This document shows positions 25,635-35,393 of a stretch of DNA of 64,000 bases, one piece after another. The notes under the pieces are model-generated. The model had not been told where the DNA came from. It ran no database searches and saw only the letters and a list, made by a program, of their open reading frames with translations. Source of the stretch: an uncultured Flavobacteriaceae bacterium (GTDB lineage Bacteria; Bacteroidota; Bacteroidia; Flavobacteriales; Flavobacteriaceae); assembly GCA_947500575.1 (NCBI GenBank), contig CANMSI010000001.1, positions 682,001 to 746,000 on the forward strand, read 5' to 3'. Made by a program: the position numbers and the translations under genes. Each line of letters opens with the position of its first letter. The first letter of the stretch is position 1.

Positions 25635-26414
25635 TTAGTCATTGGTCGTAATCATAAATTTAAACTTCCTAGCGGTGGTTGAAAGCTGTTGAAACCCTTT
25701 CCGCAAGTCTTTCTGTGCTACAGCATATGGATAAAAAGTTATTGGCTCTATACAGAGCATATTTCTTTTCTCTGTCCACAACATAAAATGACCAAAGCCT
25801 TCCGTTTCTATACGAAGCTCCTTTGCATCCTGGAGTGTAATACTTTGGCAATTTGGCACTAAGAAGGCTCTACTACCCGCTTTAAGTATCTCGTCTAAGA
25901 CAATACTTTTTTGAGCTGTCTTTAGCTTTGCGTTTTGGCTGTACAATTTAAACGCGGGATGATACCCTAACATAAAAGGCATTCCTTCTTCTCCAGAAAT
26001 ATGAAACTCAATTTCTAAGCCTGCTTCGGCGATTTTAAAGTGTTTTTGAAACTTAAAACTATAGGGCCAAGAAAGCTGTTCTTTCGAAGACTTTTCAGGG
26101 TATTTGGAATTTCTAATTAAAGATCCAGCTTCATATTTCTTTTGATAGAAAGCTTCACTATCCGAATGGGATATTAAATCATATTCCATTTCCCGAAGTA
26201 AACCATGCTGATCTTGCACAGCCATTCCCCTAGGAGTCTCCACTTTATAACTTGCCTCAACTGTTGGACCAATGATGGGGAACATTTCCGTATCCGAATT
26301 TCGCCATCCTGGACTTCCCTTTTGATGTATATACTCATGAGAATTGAACTCATAACCAATCAGTTCACCAGCATCTATTTTTACTGTTTTTCCAAAAGCA
26401 TTGAGCTGTACCAT
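25635..26414 (-). CDS. aldose 1-epimerase-like protein
   Basis: A 259-aa protein of the galactose mutarotase-like superfamily. It shows GYEFNSHEYIHQKGSPGWRN near the N-terminus, GMPFMLGYHPAF with the typical His, and MLCIEPITFYP near the C-terminus, where Glu would be the catalytic base. It interconverts sugar anomers or acts on sugar phosphates. Its ATG overlaps the M20 gene's stop as TAATG and it lies 9 bp before the regulator gene. Confidence 0.82.
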   Translation of the reverse strand: MVQLNAFGKTVKIDAGELIGYEFNSHEYIHQKGSPGWRNSDTEMFPIIGPTVEASYKVETPRGMAVQDQHGLLREMEYDLISHSDSEAFYQKKYEAGSLIRNSKYPEKSSKEQLSWPYSFKFQKHFKIAEAGLEIEFHISGEEGMPFMLGYHPAFKLYSQNAKLKTAQKSIVLDEILKAGSRAFLVPNCQSITLQDAKELRIETEGFGHFMLWTEKRNMLCIEPITFYPYAVAQKDLRKGFQQLSTTARKFKFMITTND

Positions 26415-27712
26415 TATTCTTGATTGATAAGTCTATAAATTAATACTGCTGTTCTTTTTGTTAATGCTTCTACGGTATTGAGGTTAACGGTTTCCTGCGG
26501 AGTATGCGCTCCAGAGCCCATGGTACCTAATCCATCTAAACAGTCTACATATTTTGCAACAAAAGAAGTATCCGCTGCACCACGCTTGCCTGGGTCATAG
26601 CCAATTACGTCTCCTTGTCCTAAATCTTTACTAACTACATTCAATTGTTGGAGCAGATTTTTATTCCCTTCCGTAGGTCCCATCGAAGGATAGCTATCCG
26701 TAAAACTTATGGTAGCAGTAGTGTGTGGTAAATTATTGGCTACAATAGCTCTCATTTTAGCACGTGCATTTTCCTTTTGTTCTTCCGAAATAAAACGAAG
26801 TCCACCTCTAACTACCGCAGTCTGTGCTACCACATTGCTTTTTCCAAAGGCCGTACCTTTGCTCGTTGTGGCATCGAAATCTACAAAAGTACCTCCAAGT
26901 AAGGCACCTGGGTTAAAGGTAAGATACTCCTCTCCTCGCACCTCCGTATAAAAAGCATTCAAAATTCGGGACATTTCAAAAATTGCTCCTGCTCCTACCC
27001 GCTCGTTAAAAACTCCAGAGGAATGCGCTCTTTTTCCAGTGACCTCTACCTTCCAACCAGACGCTCCTCTCCTGGCCACCGTAGCATAATTAAAGCCCGT
27101 AGAAGTCTCAAAACCTAGCGCAATATCACTGCGTTTTGCAGCATCAATTAAATCCTTTCTGCTTATGTCTAAAGGTTTTCCAGTACTTTCTTCATCGCCT
27201 GTGAATGCAACTATAATTTGGGCATCATCTAACAGATCATTTTCATAAAGTGCTTTTAAAGCGTAGAGCACAATTACATCGCCCCCCTTCATATCATTAC
27301 CACCGGGAGCATGGGCAATACTATCGTTCAATCTTTTAAATTTTTGAAACGGACTATCTTCTTCAAAAACGGTATCTAAATGACCGATCAATAATAATTT
27401 TTTGCCATTTGTTCCTTTTGTTTCTGCAAATAAGTGGCCTGCTCTATTCAACTCTGCAGGCATAGAAATCCAACGGGTATCAAATCCAATTCCATCAAAG
27501 GCCCCTTTAAATAACATCCCTACTTCCTTTACACCTTTGGTGTTCAGCGTTCCACTATTTACGTTTACTACCTGTTCCAAAAACTCAATAGCTTCGCTGT
27601 TATTTTTTTCTATTGTACTCACCAGCTTTTTTTCTGCCCTAGATAGTTTCTGAGCTGATATAGAAGGAATACTAATTAAGGATAGAATGATAAGAATACA
27701 GATATGTTTCAT
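26414..27712 (-). CDS. secreted M20-family metallopeptidase (glutamate carboxypeptidase-like)
   Basis: A 432-aa protein with a signal peptide (CILIILSLISIPSISAQ). The di-zinc site is complete: LIGHLDTVF (His, Asp), PGGNDMKGGD (bridging Asp), FTGDEESTG (catalytic Glu and ligand Glu), GFET (Glu/Asp position) and GAHTPQETV (C-terminal His). The dimerisation domain sits in the middle. It likely trims C-terminal glutamate or dipeptides in the periplasm. It is the first gene of a three-gene operon. Confidence 0.92.
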   Translation of the reverse strand: MKHICILIILSLISIPSISAQKLSRAEKKLVSTIEKNNSEAIEFLEQVVNVNSGTLNTKGVKEVGMLFKGAFDGIGFDTRWISMPAELNRAGHLFAETKGTNGKKLLLIGHLDTVFEEDSPFQKFKRLNDSIAHAPGGNDMKGGDVIVLYALKALYENDLLDDAQIIVAFTGDEESTGKPLDISRKDLIDAAKRSDIALGFETSTGFNYATVARRGASGWKVEVTGKRAHSSGVFNERVGAGAIFEMSRILNAFYTEVRGEEYLTFNPGALLGGTFVDFDATTSKGTAFGKSNVVAQTAVVRGGLRFISEEQKENARAKMRAIVANNLPHTTATISFTDSYPSMGPTEGNKNLLQQLNVVSKDLGQGDVIGYDPGKRGAADTSFVAKYVDCLDGLGTMGSGAHTPQETVNLNTVEALTKRTAVLIYRLINQE

Positions 27713-27775
27713 TTTCTTTATGCTTTAGTTGGTTGCATAAAGATAACTAAGAAATTCCTAAAAATGATCTACGTA

Positions 27776-29188
27776 TTAGAGGTCACCAATGGCGCCGTCC
27801 ATCCAAATAAGTCGCGCTTGAATCCAATCTTTCAAATAGCCAGTTTCATCTTCATAGGTATCTCCCACAAAGTTATTTGGCCATACATAAGCTCCCAATA
27901 CAAACCAAGTACTAAAATTCTTATCTACCGCTTTCGCCGCTTCCAAGTCGGCAATATATGCATCAATTTTAGCCATGATATTCGCTTCAGCTAAGACGCT
28001 ACCACGGAGCATACTCCATCTATTCTGTAACTTGCTTACAAAAGCCGGATCTTCCATGAATCTGCTCCACCAAAAAGGAACCAACCAAGTATCTGTAGAA
28101 CAACGTTCATTAAAACGATATGCCCAAACGTTGGTTTCACCACCATTGCAGTAATCCGCGTTTCCAAAAGCAAGATTAAAGTCCCAAATGGGTCCCATTT
28201 TAAGCTTTTCGTTTTTGTCTTTATGCATATAGGTACTAAGACGGTACCCATCCACATTATTCGACAACTCGTTCAACAAAAAGAAATCAATAAAACTATC
28301 CACGTCAATATAAGCTTCGTACCCTACTACAGGATCTGTAAACGTATCTGCTTGTAGTGCATCTTCAAAATTGGCAACATAGCTAGAAATATAGTTTTTC
28401 TGCTCCAATGTAATAACCTCTGCTTTCGGATATTCGTATTGAAAATCTATTTGTTGCCCAAAAGAAGCATTGGGTGGGGTGTATACAGAAGTAAAAGAAT
28501 TTTGATCATTGATACCTCCGCCTAAGGTATTCCCAGAGGTCTTATCAATCTTCAAAATATACCCTCCTGTAAGATCTTCCCCTGTATTTTCGTCCTCATT
28601 TAGTTTGCTAATAGCAATTCTGACGTCATCTCTCTTTAATTTTTCCATAAACACATAGGTCCCTTGAAAAACTCCATTGATGTTTAACTCAACAAATTTT
28701 GTTCTACTGGCGTATCTATTCATATCTTGAGATAGGTCGTAGATCAGTTTATTGCGCACCAAGGATTTATCACTGTATGGTCCGTATAGAATCCAATCTT
28801 CTTCTTCTGGTAAACCCAACAAAGAAACATCGAGATCCATATTAGCAGCATCTCTGGTCTCTAAACCATAGGACTTTTTTGGAAAAAGTGCTTGAGAGGA
28901 AGCTCCTCTGATTTCAATACCAATATTTCCATCAAAAGTCAGCGTTCCATTTTCAGAAATGGTCATTGAAGCATTAATTTTGGGCTCATCTACAATGGTT
29001 GCAGCATTGGTATTTATACTGATTTGTGGCAAACGATCCGGATCATTGCCTGAGGGGTTTCCTATGGGGTCATCGTCAGCAATAGTGCCGCCACCATCAT
29101 CACTGCTACAAGCTATAAAAAGTGTACTAAAACCTATAATAAGGAAAGTCCTAAAACTATATTTTAGCGATAAAAGTTGGGATTTCAT
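27776..29188 (-). CDS. CotH-family lipoprotein (secreted kinase-like)
   Basis: A 470-aa protein from the ATG at 29188. An upstream TTG at 29197 would add only three residues. The lipobox precedes CSSDDGGG. The CotH kinase-like domain shows FPKKSYGLETRD, EDWILYGPYSDKSLVRNKL, GTYVFMEKLKRD and the metal-binding MGPIWDFNLAFGN. CotH of Bacillus phosphorylates spore-coat proteins; in Bacteroidota the substrates are unknown. It is probably surface or periplasm facing. Confidence 0.9.
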   Translation of the reverse strand: MKSQLLSLKYSFRTFLIIGFSTLFIACSSDDGGGTIADDDPIGNPSGNDPDRLPQISINTNAATIVDEPKINASMTISENGTLTFDGNIGIEIRGASSQALFPKKSYGLETRDAANMDLDVSLLGLPEEEDWILYGPYSDKSLVRNKLIYDLSQDMNRYASRTKFVELNINGVFQGTYVFMEKLKRDDVRIAISKLNEDENTGEDLTGGYILKIDKTSGNTLGGGINDQNSFTSVYTPPNASFGQQIDFQYEYPKAEVITLEQKNYISSYVANFEDALQADTFTDPVVGYEAYIDVDSFIDFFLLNELSNNVDGYRLSTYMHKDKNEKLKMGPIWDFNLAFGNADYCNGGETNVWAYRFNERCSTDTWLVPFWWSRFMEDPAFVSKLQNRWSMLRGSVLAEANIMAKIDAYIADLEAAKAVDKNFSTWFVLGAYVWPNNFVGDTYEDETGYLKDWIQARLIWMDGAIGDL

Positions 29189-29218
29189 GGCAGGCAATTT
29201 TACTATAAAGATACAAAT

Positions 29219-30199
29219 CTAATCTAGAAAGCCTTTTTCGCGCATCCAATCATCATTGAACATCTTCCCAACATACCTACTTCCATGATCATGAAATAAC
29301 ACTACCACCACATCATCTTTGCCAAAATGTTCTTTTAATTGCAGTAATCCTTTGATGGCTGCGCCAGCTGAATTTCCTAAAAACATCCCTTCCTCTTTGG
29401 CAAGACGTTGGGTATACACCGCCGCATCTTTATCTGTTACTTTCGTAAAACCATCAATTACCTCAAAACGCACATTCCGAGGTAAAATGTCTTCACCTAT
29501 ACCTTCCGTGATATAGGGATAAATCTCATTTTTGTCAAAAATACCGGTTTCATGATATTTTTTAAAAACAGATCCATAGGTATCTATTCCCCATACTTTT
29601 ACATTGGGATTTTGCAATTTTAAATAAGATCCCACACCAGATATGGTACCTCCGGTACCTACTCCTACCACAAAGTGGGTAACTTTTCCTGCTGTCTGTT
29701 CCCATATCTCTGGGCCTGTACTTAAGAAATGAGCTTTGCAATTAGATGGGTTATCGTATTGGTTCACATACCATGAATTTGGCAATTCTTTGGCCAGCCT
29801 TTTAGCAGTAGAATAGTAACTTCTAGGATCCTCAGGGGCTACATCTGTTGGGCATACATGTACTTCACTACCTACTGCTCTTAGAATATCTACTTTTTCC
29901 TTAGATTGCTTATCGCTAATAACGCAAATCATTTTATATCCTTTTACAACGGCTGCAAGTGCTAAACCCATTCCCGTATTTCCAGAAGTTCCTTCAATAA
30001 TAGTGCCTCCCGGTTTTAAGATACCTCCGGCTTCTGCGTCTTCAATCATTTGAAGTGCCATACGGTCTTTTACAGAATTTCCAGGGTTGAAGGTTTCATA
30101 TTTCGCCAATACCAGACATGGCAATTCAGCGGTTAACTTATTGAGTTTAACTAAGGGAGTTTGCCCAATAGTTTCCAGAATATTTTTTGCGTATTTCAT
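29219..30199 (-). CDS. cysteine synthase / PLP-dependent beta-replacement enzyme
   Basis: A 326-aa enzyme taken from the ATG at 30199, because the alternative start at 30208 is GTG. It has the fold-type II motif NPGNSVKDRMALQM with the PLP lysine, GTSGNTGMGLALAAV, and the phosphate loop GVGTGGTISGVG. It makes cysteine from O-acetylserine and sulfide, or acts as a cystathionine beta-synthase. No CBS domains are present. The presence of sulfur genes 8 kb away fits but is not an operon. Confidence 0.9.
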   Translation of the reverse strand: MKYAKNILETIGQTPLVKLNKLTAELPCLVLAKYETFNPGNSVKDRMALQMIEDAEAGGILKPGGTIIEGTSGNTGMGLALAAVVKGYKMICVISDKQSKEKVDILRAVGSEVHVCPTDVAPEDPRSYYSTAKRLAKELPNSWYVNQYDNPSNCKAHFLSTGPEIWEQTAGKVTHFVVGVGTGGTISGVGSYLKLQNPNVKVWGIDTYGSVFKKYHETGIFDKNEIYPYITEGIGEDILPRNVRFEVIDGFTKVTDKDAAVYTQRLAKEEGMFLGNSAGAAIKGLLQLKEHFGKDDVVVVLFHDHGSRYVGKMFNDDWMREKGFLD

Positions 30200-30231
30200 C
30201 GGGCACAAAGATATAAGAACTTACCAAAATA

Positions 30232-31473
30232 CTACTCAAACTTAATAGCTTTCACAGGACTAATTTTAGTAATAATATAAGAGGGTATTAGTAACATTAA
30301 CAAACAGAGAAGTAACACTCCAACATTTAATAGCATAATGGTAGACAAATTAATATGCACAGGAATATACTCAATATAATACTCCTTAGGATTTGGGAAT
30401 TTTAGAAACCTAAACTTAGACTGCAACCAAATAATACCCAATCCAATGACATTTCCCCACAAAAGTCCTATACCAATAAGGTAAGCGGCGTTGTATAGAA
30501 ATACTTTCCGAATACTCCAATTGGAAGTACCCAAAGCTTTTAGAATACCAATCATTTGTGTGCGTTCCAAAATAAGTACTAACAAGGCCGTAATCATATT
30601 AAAGCCTCCTACAATAATCATAATGCCTATGATTAAGGCAATGTTGAAATCGAATAGACCTATCCATTCAAATATTTTATAGTACTTCTTTTTAATGGTT
30701 TGTGTTTCCAAGGTAGCGATGGTTTCACCTCGTATTTCATTGCTTTTGGATTCCAAATCGGAAAAGTCGTCTATGAATACTTCAAAATTACCAATCTGGT
30801 TGGCCTCCCATTTATTCATCCGTTGAATATGCCGGATGTCTACCAAAACATAACGCCCGTCTAACTCTTCAAAACCACTATCATACAATCCAGTAATTAC
30901 AAATTTTCGTTGATTCGGTTTTTTAGAAAGCTCTTCGTTTTTTAGAAAAAAGGCAAAAAAGGAATCTCCCGTTTTTAATTGCAATCGATTTGCCATGATC
31001 CGAGACATCAAAATCTCTTCATTCAGTTCATCTTTATAATTGGGCAATACACCGTCTACCAAATACTCTTCAAAAACTGGCCAGTTATAATCCTTCCCTA
31101 CTCCCTTCGCTATAAATGCCTCAAAAGTGTTTTCTGTTCTAATAATACCTCCTTTACTGGCTACTGCTTGCACATGGGCAATTCCATCTATATCTTTAAA
31201 TTTTGGGTAAAAATCTTGTTCTAAAGAAATGGGTTTTACCGATACGTCTGATGTATTTGTATCGTAATTTAGGATTTGGATATGGCCATTAAAGGCTGCA
31301 ACTTTTTCTCTAATCTTATGTTTGAGACCTACGCCTGTTGCAATAGCAATGAGCATCATAATAAGCCCTAAAGCAATCGCTGCAATAGCAATTTTTATTA
31401 TTGGTGCGGAAATACTAATTTTATGCTCCTTACCTTTTACAAGACGTTTAGCTATAAAAAATTCTAAATTCAA
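30232..31473 (-). CDS. LolC/LolE-type ABC transporter permease (FtsX-like)
   Basis: A 413-aa protein with one N-terminal span, a large periplasmic MacB-like domain (about 45-255) and three C-terminal FtsX spans (LIIGIMIIVGGFNMITALLV, and so on). The standard MNLEFFIAKRLVKGKEHKIS opening is encoded from a TTG at 31473. The in-frame TAA at 31486-31488 and the absence of an ATG leave TTG as the start. It probably works in lipoprotein release from the inner membrane. The start codon lies 3 bp from the divergent muramidase gene. Confidence 0.88.
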   Translation of the reverse strand: MNLEFFIAKRLVKGKEHKISISAPIIKIAIAAIALGLIMMLIAIATGVGLKHKIREKVAAFNGHIQILNYDTNTSDVSVKPISLEQDFYPKFKDIDGIAHVQAVASKGGIIRTENTFEAFIAKGVGKDYNWPVFEEYLVDGVLPNYKDELNEEILMSRIMANRLQLKTGDSFFAFFLKNEELSKKPNQRKFVITGLYDSGFEELDGRYVLVDIRHIQRMNKWEANQIGNFEVFIDDFSDLESKSNEIRGETIATLETQTIKKKYYKIFEWIGLFDFNIALIIGIMIIVGGFNMITALLVLILERTQMIGILKALGTSNWSIRKVFLYNAAYLIGIGLLWGNVIGLGIIWLQSKFRFLKFPNPKEYYIEYIPVHINLSTIMLLNVGVLLLCLLMLLIPSYIITKISPVKAIKFE

Positions 31474-31476
31474 TCG

Positions 31477-32706
31477 ATGCCATTTTTATCCAGTATCAAA
31501 AATACAGTATTATTATCGGTTTTGATACTTGCTGCCTGCGGAAACCAAGTGAAAACTAAGAATACTACAGTTGAAATAGTAAAAGAAGAAACTATTTCCA
31601 AGCCTGCTGATTCTATTTTGGTGGGTGCCAGTAAAACAAAAAGTTATCTACCCTTGTTAAAAGGTAAGAAGACTGCTATTGTGGCCAATCCAACAAGTGT
31701 CATTTTTAAACCAAACGGAACGTATACGCATTTGGTAGATTCGCTACTAAGTTTAGAGGTTGATATCCAAAAAGTATTCGCTCCTGAACATGGATTTAGA
31801 GGCGAAGCAGATGCAGGTGAAGCGGTGCATGATGAGGTAGACACAAAAACGGGGATTCCTTTGATTTCACTTCATGGAAAAAGCAAAAAACCTTCGGATG
31901 CTCAATTACAGAACATTGATATGGTCTTATTTGACATCCAAGATGTAGGGGTACGTTTTTATACCTATATCGCTACCTTGCAATTGGTGATGGAAGCCTG
32001 TGCAAAAAATAACATCCCCATCATTGTTTTGGATAGACCCAATCCAAATGGACATTATATAGATGGCCCAACTATGGAAAAAGAACATACCAGTTTTTTA
32101 GGGATGACCACCATTCCCTTGGTGTATGGTATGACCATTGGTGAATATGCCAAAATGATCCAAGTGGAAGAAAAAATTAAGGTAGATTTAACCGTAATTA
32201 CTTTAGAGCATTATACGCATAGCTCTTTCTACAGTTTGCCTATACGTCCTTCTCCAAATTTACCAAATGACACCTCTATCAACTTATACCCTAGCTTGGG
32301 GTTCTTTGAGGGCACCAATGTAAATGCAGGCAGAGGAACCGAAGCACAGTTTCAACAATATGGCGCTCCATTTTTTGAAAAAGAAGCTTATGATTATAGC
32401 TATACACCTCAGCCAAATTTTGGAGCTAAATACCCAAAACATGATGGTGAATTGTGTTATGGAAAAGAGCTATCAAAAACACCAAAAATGAAAAGTGTCC
32501 GTTTGCAATGGCTTATAGATGCCTATGAGCATACCACTGACAAAAAGTTATTTTTTAATTCAGCATCTTTTACCAAACACGCGGGAACAGCTGTTTTACA
32601 AAAACAAATTGAAGCAGGGCTTACAGAAAAAGAAATAAGAGCAAGCTGGGCGGCAGCCATAGCACGTTTTAAAAAAATAAGGGTAAAATACTTGCTATAC
32701 GATTAG
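31477..32706 (+). CDS. NamZ-type exo-beta-N-acetylmuramidase lipoprotein (DUF1343)
   Basis: A 409-aa lipoprotein (signal with LAACGN). The DUF1343 domain is clear: KTAIVANPTSV, FAPEHGFRGEADAG, VLFDIQDVGVRFYTYI, VLDRPNPNGHYIDGP and GRGTEAQFQQYGAPF. The family was shown to cut MurNAc from the non-reducing ends of peptidoglycan fragments, so a role in cell-wall recycling in the periplasm is likely. It is divergent from the LolC/E-type gene with a 3-bp gap between start codons. Confidence 0.93.
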   Translation: MPFLSSIKNTVLLSVLILAACGNQVKTKNTTVEIVKEETISKPADSILVGASKTKSYLPLLKGKKTAIVANPTSVIFKPNGTYTHLVDSLLSLEVDIQKVFAPEHGFRGEADAGEAVHDEVDTKTGIPLISLHGKSKKPSDAQLQNIDMVLFDIQDVGVRFYTYIATLQLVMEACAKNNIPIIVLDRPNPNGHYIDGPTMEKEHTSFLGMTTIPLVYGMTIGEYAKMIQVEEKIKVDLTVITLEHYTHSSFYSLPIRPSPNLPNDTSINLYPSLGFFEGTNVNAGRGTEAQFQQYGAPFFEKEAYDYSYTPQPNFGAKYPKHDGELCYGKELSKTPKMKSVRLQWLIDAYEHTTDKKLFFNSASFTKHAGTAVLQKQIEAGLTEKEIRASWAAAIARFKKIRVKYLLYD

Positions 32707-32712
32707 TGCTAA

Positions 32713-33549
32713 CTAATCTGTAGTATTCAAATCTTTGGGAGATTTATACCTTTTAAACGGGATCTTTAAAAGTTTTCCAATATGCCTATTGGCAACTTCA
32801 TCTGGATAGGTGTCTACTCCAAAAACTATATCCTCATTTCTCATTTTCGCGAAGGTACCAAAGAGTCGATCCCAAACAGAAAATATATTACCATAATTCG
32901 TATCTGTATAGGGCAACTCATGATGATGGTGTACCTTATGCATGTCTGGAGAAACTATGAGCCAACTAATGGCATTATCTACACCTTTAGGCAAGGAAAT
33001 ATTAGCATGGTTAAATTGCGATAATACTACCGAAAGTGATTGATATAACATAATAATACCTACCGGAGCACCTACAATTAAAACACCTAGGCAGGTAAAT
33101 AAAAAGCGTATCACACTTTCTCCTGGATGGTGTCTGTTTGCGGTGGTAGTATCCACATGGTTGTCTGTATGGTGTATTAAATGAAAACCCCAAAGAACCT
33201 TTACCTTATGTTGTACCCAATGTGCCAACCAAGCTCCTATAAGATCTAACAACACTACACCCAGAAGAATAGTGGCCCATAAAGGCAGATCTAGCCATTG
33301 CAAAACACCAAAACCGTTCGCAACGGTCCAGTCGCTCGATTTTAGTAGCACAAATGCCAAGGCAAAATTGACAACAATAGTGGTAAGGGTAAAAAAGATA
33401 TTAAGACCTCCGTGCCTAAATTTTTTATAATCGAACTTAAATAAAGGAACTGCATATTCTAGCAGCCAAAAAAATGTGATTCCCCCCACCAAAATAATAC
33501 TGCGGTGGGCAGTAGGTATATTTTCGAAATATGCAATGAGTTCTTCCAT
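32713..33549 (-). CDS. sterol desaturase/fatty acid hydroxylase family membrane protein
   Basis: A 278-aa membrane protein with at least three hydrophobic spans. It carries the di-iron histidine boxes of the family: HWVQHKVKVLWGFHLIHHTD and later DMHKVHHHHELPYTDTNYG with LFGTF. It would hydroxylate or desaturate a membrane lipid; the substrate is unknown. It overlaps nothing and sits 22 bp from the next gene upstream. Confidence 0.9.
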   Translation of the reverse strand: MEELIAYFENIPTAHRSIILVGGITFFWLLEYAVPLFKFDYKKFRHGGLNIFFTLTTIVVNFALAFVLLKSSDWTVANGFGVLQWLDLPLWATILLGVVLLDLIGAWLAHWVQHKVKVLWGFHLIHHTDNHVDTTTANRHHPGESVIRFLFTCLGVLIVGAPVGIIMLYQSLSVVLSQFNHANISLPKGVDNAISWLIVSPDMHKVHHHHELPYTDTNYGNIFSVWDRLFGTFAKMRNEDIVFGVDTYPDEVANRHIGKLLKIPFKRYKSPKDLNTTD

Positions 33550-33571
33550 ATCTTAAAGGTAAATAATTTAC

Positions 33572-34066
33572 TTAAATTTTTATTCGTGCTTTCATTTTCT
33601 CCACAATATTGAAAGCAGCAGGACAAATACTTACATTCTTTAGTGTAAGATGACTAATTTGTTGAAACTTTTTACGGTCTGTATGCGGAAACTCCTTGCA
33701 CGCCTTGGGACGCACATCATAAATAGAACAGTAATTATCTGCTCCTAAAAAAGTACAGGGTACTTGTTGTAATACATAATCGTTTTCTTCATCTAGCCGC
33801 AAATAAGTACGTATAAACTGTTGTGGCTTTAGACGTAGATGTTTGGCAATTCTTTGAATATCTGAATCGGTGAATAAAGGTCCCGTAGTTTTACAGCAAT
33901 TGGCACATTCCAAACAATCTGTGCGTTCAAATTCTGCCTCATGCAGTTCTTGCATTAAGTAATCTAATTGCTTAGGGGGTTTCTTTTTAAGCTTTGTAAA
34001 AAACTTCTTGTTCGCTGCCTCCTTCTCTTTTGCCTTTTTAGGTAAGGCTTTCAAAATCTCATTCAT
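33572..34066 (-). CDS. YkgJ-family cysteine-cluster protein
   Basis: A 164-aa cytosolic protein with Cys clusters CLECANCCKTTGP and CTFLGADNYCSIYDVRP followed by KACKEFPH. This is the zinc- or iron-chelating CxxCxxCC pattern of the YkgJ family, function uncertain. Its start overlaps the preceding DUF2059-like gene by 8 bp. Confidence 0.9.
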   Translation of the reverse strand: MNEILKALPKKAKEKEAANKKFFTKLKKKPPKQLDYLMQELHEAEFERTDCLECANCCKTTGPLFTDSDIQRIAKHLRLKPQQFIRTYLRLDEENDYVLQQVPCTFLGADNYCSIYDVRPKACKEFPHTDRKKFQQISHLTLKNVSICPAAFNIVEKMKARIKI

Positions 34067-34592
34067 CTTTTAAAAGGCTCAATGCAGTTTCATATAGATC
34101 GCGACTCCATTCTTCCGAGACCGTTGAAATTTCTTGGGTTAAAACACCCTGTTTTTCAATAATTTTTTGACCAGTAGGTCTACTGTAAAATTTACTCAAT
34201 TCCTGTTTTTGTTGTTCAGACATATTGGCTCTATCATTCACTAATTTCTTCCCAGTTTCCGACTGATAAAAAGCGAGCATCTCTTCAATTTCGGACAACT
34301 GAAAATGGGTTTTGTAAATAGGAATTATACTTGCCTTTATAGCGGCCATCGCCTCCTCCCTATTCGTTTCTAAATAATCCCAACCTTGCTTATTAGATTC
34401 CTTTTTAGAAAATTGATTTTCTAACATGCGTAACAACTCCGAATACGCATAGGTATACTGCATCATAGTCCCATTACTTTCTAAATAAAGAGCAATTGTC
34501 TCTTCCGTCTTATCAAGGCTTTGTTTTTCCTGATCTTGGGCAATTAATGGTACACTTAAAAAGAAGCATAAGATATATAAGAACTGTTGCAT
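34059..34592 (-). CDS. secreted DUF2059-like protein
   Basis: A 177-aa protein from the ATG at 34592, with a clear signal peptide (MQQFLYILCFFLSVPLIAQ). The body is helical. The segment LSEIEEMLAFYQSETGKKL is the DUF2059 hallmark. Function is unknown. The longer frame would overlap the divergent methyltransferase region and is not needed. Confidence 0.8.
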   Translation of the reverse strand: MQQFLYILCFFLSVPLIAQDQEKQSLDKTEETIALYLESNGTMMQYTYAYSELLRMLENQFSKKESNKQGWDYLETNREEAMAAIKASIIPIYKTHFQLSEIEEMLAFYQSETGKKLVNDRANMSEQQKQELSKFYSRPTGQKIIEKQGVLTQEISTVSEEWSRDLYETALSLLKDE

Positions 34593-34626
34593 AGTGTTTC
34601 GTATTTTGCGCAAAATACAAAATTCA

Positions 34627-35340
34627 ATGACCAAAGACCTATTTGGAAAAGCTTTACTAGATTATCAGCAACATGGCCATTCCGAAGATATTGCGACTAT
34701 TTCTTCCTTGGATGAAAAAGATGTGATGCCTTTGCCCTATCTATTTAGGTCCTATGATCAAATGCCTCCACTAGAGCAGAAAGCATTGCAACTTTGTAAA
34801 GGAAGCATCCTTGATATTGGTTGTGGTGCAGGCAGTCACAGTCTTTATTTACAAGAGCAAGGAAAGGATGTAACGGCACTTGATGCCTCTAAAGGGGCCA
34901 TAGAAACTACCCTATTAAGAGGTGTACTGAACACCGCCCATACTGAGCTATACAATTTTAAAGAAGCTCAATTTGACACCTTATTACTCCTTATGAACGG
35001 CATTGGTATTGCCGGAAGTTTGGGACATATAGATGTCTTTTTCACACATCTAAAATCGCTCCTTGCCCCCAACGGACAAATTCTAATAGATTCTACAGAT
35101 ATCATCTATATGTTCGAAGATGAACAAGGAGATTACTGGATTCCAGATTCGCAAACCTATTATGGGGAGGTGCACTTTAGCATGACCTATAAAGGCGAAA
35201 AAAGCGATCAATTCCCTTGGCTTTACCTTGATTACAACACCTTACAACGCGCTGCAATTAGCAATAATTTAACGTGTGAACTTGTAAGTGAAGGGGAACA
35301 TTACGACTATTTAGCCAAATTGACTTTAAAATCATACTAG
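34627..35340 (+). CDS. class I SAM-dependent methyltransferase
   Basis: A 237-aa enzyme from the ATG at 34627. An upstream GTG at 34594 is closer to the divergent gene and less likely. Motif I is ILDIGCGAGSHSLYL and the acidic motif II is VTALDAS. FDTLLLLMNGIGIAGSLGH and GQILIDSTD follow. The substrate cannot be told. Confidence 0.88.
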   Translation: MTKDLFGKALLDYQQHGHSEDIATISSLDEKDVMPLPYLFRSYDQMPPLEQKALQLCKGSILDIGCGAGSHSLYLQEQGKDVTALDASKGAIETTLLRGVLNTAHTELYNFKEAQFDTLLLLMNGIGIAGSLGHIDVFFTHLKSLLAPNGQILIDSTDIIYMFEDEQGDYWIPDSQTYYGEVHFSMTYKGEKSDQFPWLYLDYNTLQRAAISNNLTCELVSEGEHYDYLAKLTLKSY

Positions 35341-35393
35341 CAACAACCATTTTATCGTTATAAAGAAGTGTGAAAAAGAAAATTGATAATCGT

